From Amycolatopsis sacchari (GTDB lineage: Bacteria; Actinomycetota; Actinomycetes; Mycobacteriales; Pseudonocardiaceae): a stretch of 64,000 nucleotides of DNA. Where the stretch lies: the NCBI RefSeq assembly GCF_900114035.1, contig NZ_FORP01000017.1, positions 83,168 through 147,167 of the forward strand, in the 5' to 3' direction. Below the pieces are notes generated by a model that was not told the DNA's origin, did not search any database, and saw only the letters and a list, made by a program, of their open reading frames with translations. The position numbers and the translations under genes were made by a program. Below, piece by piece: positions 60,414-64,000 of this stretch. The first letter of the stretch is position 1, and each line of letters begins with the position of its first letter.

Positions 60414-61812
60414 CGTCGGCCCCGTGGGAGAACGAGGCGGATTCCTTGCCGTGCTGGGGTTCCGTCTGCCGCCGCAGCCGGGGGAGCACCCGCTCCAGCG
60501 CTTCGACGAGCAGGTCGGCGAGGTCGTGGCTGAAGCCGTTGCGCACCACGATCCGGAGCACGGCGAGGTCTTCGCGGTGCGCCGGGAAGGTGTAGGCGGG
60601 CACGAGCCAGCCCTGTTCACGCAGCGCGGCGGACACGTCGAACACCGAGTACCCGGTCTCGCCGTCGGCGAGGGTGAAGGCGAAGACGGGCAGCTGCGTG
60701 CCGTCGGTGAGCAGCCGGAACGGGCCCAGCGCGGCGATCCGTTCCGCGAGGCTGGAGGCGACTTCGCGGCAGTACTGCTGGACGCGCGTGTACCCGGCGT
60801 GGCCGAGGCGGAGGAAGTTGTAGTACTGCGCGACGACCTGCCCGCCCGGCCGTGAGAAGTTCAGCGCGAAGGTGGGCATTTCGCCGCCGAGGTAGTTGAC
60901 GCGGAAGACGAGGTCTTCCGGGAGCGCATCGGTGTCGCGCCAGACGACCCAGCCGACACCCGGGTAGACGAGCCCGTACTTGTGCCCGGACGTGTTGATC
61001 GACGCGACCCGCGGCAGGCGGAAGTCCCACTCCAGGTCCGGGTCGCAGAAGGGGGCGATCATCGCGCCGGACGCACCGTCGACGTGGACCGGGATGTCCC
61101 AGCCGCGCTCTTCGTGCAGCCGGTCGAGGGCGGCGCAGATCTCGGCGACCGGCTCGTAGCTGCCGTCGAAGGTGGAGCCGAGGATGGCGACCACGCCGAT
61201 GGTGTTCTCGTCGCAGTACTTGACGGCTTCCTCGGCGGTGAGGTGGAAGCGGTCGCCCTCCATCGGCACCAGGCGGGCCTCGACGTCCCAGTAGTTGGCG
61301 AACTTCTCCCAGCAGACCTGGACGTTGATACCCATCACGAGGTTCGGCCGGTCGGTCGGCAGCCCGGCCGCGCGGCGCCGGTGCTGCCAGCGGCGTTTGA
61401 GGGCGAGGCCCGCGAGCATGCACGCCTCGCTGGAGCCGGTGGTGGAGCAGCCGACCGCGTGGGCGGGGCCGGGGGCGTGCCACAGGTCGGCGAGCATCCG
61501 CACGCACCGCTGCTCCAGGTCGGCGGTGCGGGGGTACTCGTCCTTGTCGATCATGTTCTTGTCGAAGCACTCGGCCATCAGGTCGCGGGCCGTGGGCTCC
61601 ATCCAGGTGGTGACGAAGGTGGCGAGGTTGAGCCGCGCGTTGCCGTCGAGCATGAGCTCGTCGTGGACCACCTGGTAGGCGGTGTCGTGGTCGAGCTCGC
61701 CGTCGGGCAGCCGGTCGCGGGGGATGGTGACCGGTTCGCGCGTGAAGACCGGATTGACGGCCACGTTCTCGCGCGAGCCGCCCCGGGGCTGCGACGGGTT
61801 GGCCAGCGGCAT
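60403..61812 (-). CDS. gadB: glutamate decarboxylase
   Basis: A 469-residue PLP enzyme that converts glutamate to GABA with uptake of a proton. Matches the bacterial/plant GadB type along its length: CSTTGSSEACMLAGLALKRRW (122-142), PVHVDGASGA with Asp245, and SINTSGHKYGLVYPG with Schiff-base Lys278. The C-terminal tail (PQHGKESASFSHGADVRK) is of the kind that closes the active site by pH in other bacteria. The ATG at 61812 has GGGAGG 5 bases upstream. No GABA antiporter gene adjoins, so acid resistance as opposed to GABA-shunt use is not decided. Confidence 0.95.
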   Translation of the reverse strand: MPLANPSQPRGGSRENVAVNPVFTREPVTIPRDRLPDGELDHDTAYQVVHDELMLDGNARLNLATFVTTWMEPTARDLMAECFDKNMIDKDEYPRTADLEQRCVRMLADLWHAPGPAHAVGCSTTGSSEACMLAGLALKRRWQHRRRAAGLPTDRPNLVMGINVQVCWEKFANYWDVEARLVPMEGDRFHLTAEEAVKYCDENTIGVVAILGSTFDGSYEPVAEICAALDRLHEERGWDIPVHVDGASGAMIAPFCDPDLEWDFRLPRVASINTSGHKYGLVYPGVGWVVWRDTDALPEDLVFRVNYLGGEMPTFALNFSRPGGQVVAQYYNFLRLGHAGYTRVQQYCREVASSLAERIAALGPFRLLTDGTQLPVFAFTLADGETGYSVFDVSAALREQGWLVPAYTFPAHREDLAVLRIVVRNGFSHDLADLLVEALERVLPRLRRQTEPQHGKESASFSHGADVRK

Positions 61813-61833
61813 GGAGTCCTCCCGGAGGTTTCG

Positions 61834-61860
61834 CCCGCGCCCGGTGGTTGTGGGCGCGGG
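61834..61860 (-). promoter_or_regulatory. hairpin in the gadB leader
   Basis: CCCGCGCCC (61834-61842) and GGGCGCGGG (61852-61860) form a perfect 9-base stem with a 9-base loop, ending 21 bases before the gadB start codon. A second small stem (CCTC with GAGG, 61818-61828) can cover the ribosome site. Together they could regulate translation, or the large stem could be a terminator for upstream transcription. Confidence 0.5.
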
Positions 61861-62235
61861 TTTGACCTTACGACAGCCGCGGGCGGGTGGCGTCGAGGTG
61901 AACGGGGTGGGGGCGTCGTGTCGGGGAGGGGATGGCGGGCTGGGCGGTGGTCCGCGGGGGTTGCGGCGCGGTAGAGCGACGGCGGCGCGGGCGACGGTGA
62001 AGCGGCGGGCGACGGTCGCGGCGGTGGGCGGCGGCGCGGCAGAGCGGCGGCGGGCGGCGGGCGGCGGCGCGGCGGCAGCGCGACGGTCGCGGCGGCGATC
62101 GGCGAAGGCACCGGAGCGTTCCTCCCGCCGCTCTGGGCGCCCTCCGGCTCGCCCCGGGCCATCAATTGGTCTGGACCCATCACCTGCACGGCGGTGTGCC
62201 GCCCGTGATCTTCGCGCTATGGTCCAGTCCACTGA
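61861..62235. other. gene-free, purine-rich GC-repetitive spacer
   Basis: Between the gadB leader and the GH76 gene about 375 bases hold no credible gene. The middle (about 61960-62110) is made of irregular GGCGGCG, GCGACGG and GCGGCGGGC words with few T bases. Near 62160-62235 the base composition becomes normal and probably contains the GH76 promoter, which I could not place. Confidence 0.6.
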
Positions 62236-62251
62236 GGGCCGGAGGTGCGAC

Positions 62252-63766
62252 GTGGCACGAAAGTTGTTCCGGGCGGTGCTCCTCACCGCCACCGCGATCA
62301 CCGCGACCGCACTGCCCGCGACGGCCACGGCCGCCACCGAACCAGCCACCCCAGAACCCGCCGCCACCGCCTCGGCCACCCCCACACCAGACACCGCCCC
62401 TCCAACCGCCGCAGCCGCGATCTGCGACCGGTACTGCGACGCCAGAGACCCGGCACTCAGCCCGGGTGACCGCCTCGCCACGTCCGCCTCCTCCGGGACC
62501 CGCCGCTTCGAGCTGCACTTCGACGACGGCGACGACATGGGCTGGGCCGCGGTCAGCGGCAGCGCCGCCGGGGACCAGGTGTGGCTCGACCGGTCCTTCG
62601 ACGGGGGCCGGACGTGGGCGTCCGGCAGCAGGCTCGGCAACACCACCACGCCCTCGGGCTACTCCGGCTGGCGGACCCTGATGTACAACGTCGACGACTG
62701 GAACAACCGCGGCGTGGGGCTGTTGCGCGCGTGCGGCCAGCCCGTCGGCGGCGGCATCACGTGCACCGGCTGGGCGCGGACCACCTGGAACGCGGGTGAC
62801 CGGCGCACGGCGGCGGCGACCGCGTTGATGGGCTTCTACAACCAGGGCACCGGACTCTTCGACACCACGGGCTGGTGGAACTCCGCCAAGGCGCTCACCG
62901 CGGTGATCGACAACATCCGCGTGACCGGGATGGGCAGCTACTCCTACGTCATCGCCAACACCTACGACCGCAACGTCGGCGCGCAGGGCGGCAACTTCAC
63001 CAACGACTACCTCGACGACACCGCGTGGTGGGGCATGGCGTGGGTGGCGGCGTTCGACCTGACCGGCGACGCCCGCTACCTCACCACCGCCCGCGCCGAC
63101 GCGGACCACATGGCCGCGTACTGGGACGGCATGTGTGGCGGCGGGGTCTGGTGGAACACCTCCCGCACCGCGAAGAACGCGATCACCAACGCGCTCTACA
63201 TCCAGCTGAACGCCGCGCTGCACAACAGGATCGACGGCGACACCACGTACCTCGCGCGGGCGCGCGACGGCTGGGCCTGGTACTCCGCCTCGGGCATGAT
63301 CAACTCGCAGAACCTGGTGAACGACGGCCTGGACCTGAGCACGTGCCGCAACGACGGCAAACCGGTGTACACGTACAACCAGGGCGTGCCGCTGGCCGCG
63401 CTCACCGAGCTCTACCGCGCCACCGGCGACAGCGGTCTGCTCAGCAGGGCGCAGGCGATGGCGAACGCGTCCACCACGAGCACGTCGCTCAACAGCAACG
63501 GCATCCTGCACGACCCCGGCGACGCTCCGGGTGGCGGCGGCCCCGACGGCCCGTCGTTCAAAGGTGCCTACGTGCGGGGGCTGGCGCAGCTCAACGCGGC
63601 CCTGTCGAACCATCCGTACACGACGTACCTGCAGCGGCAGGCCAACTCGGCGTACGCGAACGACCGCAACACCGCCGACCAGTACGGCCTGATGTGGGCC
63701 GGTCCCCTCGACTCCCCGGACGCGGCCCGGCAGCAGTCGGCGCTGGACCTCATGAACGCCGCTTGA
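62252..63766 (+). CDS. secreted GH76 alpha-1,6-mannanase
   Basis: A 504-residue exported enzyme. A Sec signal (1-28, ending ATATAATE) is followed by a Thr/Ala/Pro linker (to about 55), a small beta region, and the GH76 alpha/alpha-barrel (about 185-504). The catalytic Asp pair lies in YLDDTAWWGMAW (Asp255, Asp256), followed by GGGVWW and YTYNQG, as in the family. It cuts alpha-1,6-mannan as in fungal cell walls or mycobacterial-type glycans. The linker and the preceding beta region are not family standard. GGAGG stands 6 bases before the GTG at 62252. Confidence 0.9.
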   Translation: MARKLFRAVLLTATAITATALPATATAATEPATPEPAATASATPTPDTAPPTAAAAICDRYCDARDPALSPGDRLATSASSGTRRFELHFDDGDDMGWAAVSGSAAGDQVWLDRSFDGGRTWASGSRLGNTTTPSGYSGWRTLMYNVDDWNNRGVGLLRACGQPVGGGITCTGWARTTWNAGDRRTAAATALMGFYNQGTGLFDTTGWWNSAKALTAVIDNIRVTGMGSYSYVIANTYDRNVGAQGGNFTNDYLDDTAWWGMAWVAAFDLTGDARYLTTARADADHMAAYWDGMCGGGVWWNTSRTAKNAITNALYIQLNAALHNRIDGDTTYLARARDGWAWYSASGMINSQNLVNDGLDLSTCRNDGKPVYTYNQGVPLAALTELYRATGDSGLLSRAQAMANASTTSTSLNSNGILHDPGDAPGGGGPDGPSFKGAYVRGLAQLNAALSNHPYTTYLQRQANSAYANDRNTADQYGLMWAGPLDSPDAARQQSALDLMNAA

Positions 63767-63821
63767 CCGGAACGCACCCGCCCCGGTAAGCGTCATAGCT
63801 CACGGCTGAGGGGGGTGCGGC

Positions 63822-64000
63822 ATGTCCGACGGCAACCCGCTGGTGGCGCAGGCGCAGTCGCAGACGACGGCGGTCACGGGGATCGGGATCGCGGAGTCGG
63901 CGGTTGATCTGGCCAATGGGGTGAAGGACGGGTCGTGGGTCGAGTTCGGTATGGGCGCGCTGGGTGTGGGCCTGGAAACGTTGTCGATGGTGATCGACCC
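63822..64000 (+). CDS. N-terminus of a probable type VII secretion-related protein (cut by window edge)
   Basis: Fifty-nine residues are visible: an Ala/Gln/Thr-rich helical start (SDGNPLVAQAQSQTTAVTG) followed by GIAESAVDLANGVKDGSWVEFGMGALGVGLETLSMVID. This resembles the start of large Pseudonocardiaceae proteins with a WXG100-like or toxin-delivery N-terminal region. A G-rich GAGGGGGG ribosome site precedes the ATG at 63822. With so little sequence the assignment is tentative. Confidence 0.5.
   Translation, partial: MSDGNPLVAQAQSQTTAVTGIGIAESAVDLANGVKDGSWVEFGMGALGVGLETLSMVID

Noticed and set aside
1..64000. CRISPR arrays, tRNA or rRNA genes, insertion sequences, prophage or integrase genes
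   Set aside because: I looked for cloverleaf-like segments, short regularly spaced repeats, and transposase or integrase motifs and found none that could be supported.

Overview
The window is about 64 kb of very GC-rich, densely packed DNA. The codon use, the Tat and lipoprotein signals, the GTG/TTG starts, an iron-regulator box and the gene content all point to an actinomycete. Pseudonocardiaceae, most likely an Amycolatopsis-type soil organism, is the best guess; that is inference from style and gene families, not a database match. I see no rRNA, tRNA, insertion sequence, prophage or CRISPR array. I read about 57 protein genes (two cut by the window edges), several operator palindromes and promoters, and clean hairpin terminators.

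Layout. 1-4.5 kb: an acetyl-CoA hydrolase/transferase (partial) and an M20 amidohydrolase, divergent from an Orn/Lys/Arg-type decarboxylase; then a 2H phosphoesterase and a small membrane protein. 4.5-4.75 kb: a spacer that may be a dispersed repeat. 4.75-7.1 kb: xylA followed by a ROK repressor. 7.2-9.1 kb: a P/Q-rich membrane protein and an MFS exporter. 9.3-11.6 kb: a two-gene sulfone/organosulfur module (sfnG plus a DszC/SfnC-like monooxygenase). 11.6-17.3 kb: CBS protein, TetR and VOC pair, secreted phospholipase C, oxidoreductase and AraC pair. 17.3-18.4 kb: a remarkable A-depleted, pyrimidine-biased degenerate tandem repeat with no credible gene. 18.4-21.3 kb: a MarR regulator under a perfect palindromic operator, and an MFS exporter fused to three Ig-like repeats. 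21.4-24.5 kb: a large secreted discoidin-domain protein behind an orphan LacI-type operator. 24.5-27.6 kb: TetR, siderophore-interacting protein, phthalate-dioxygenase-type reductase and PPOX flavoprotein, with an IdeR/DtxR-like box.

27.7-35.8 kb is a beta-mannoside/beta-glucoside locus: GH1 and GH2 enzymes divergent from a LacI regulator and an ABC importer, with the same TTAACCGGTT operator placed between the -35 and -10 of both promoters. 35.9-37.8 kb: small membrane protein and a secreted PhoD phosphatase. 37.9-46.0 kb is a second sugar locus: LacI, ABC importer, GH13 alpha-glucosidase and a secreted GH87-like alpha-glucanase, which together would degrade an alpha-glucan outside the cell, import the fragments and hydrolyse them. 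46.1-50.3 kb: a two-component cluster with one normal and one degenerate kinase, its NarL-type regulator, and two tandem lipoproteins. 50.2-51.1 kb: a methyltransferase.

51.1-58.1 kb is a LysR-controlled, tightly coupled six-gene catabolic operon (cyclase-family hydrolase, FAD monooxygenase, extradiol dioxygenase, FAH-family enzyme, SDR, C-C-hydrolase-like alpha/beta hydrolase) that looks like a complete ring-opening pathway for an unidentified aromatic or heteroaromatic compound. 58.0-63.8 kb: MFS exporter divergent from an XRE regulator, glutamate decarboxylase, a secreted GH76 alpha-1,6-mannanase, and the start of a probable type VII-secreted protein.
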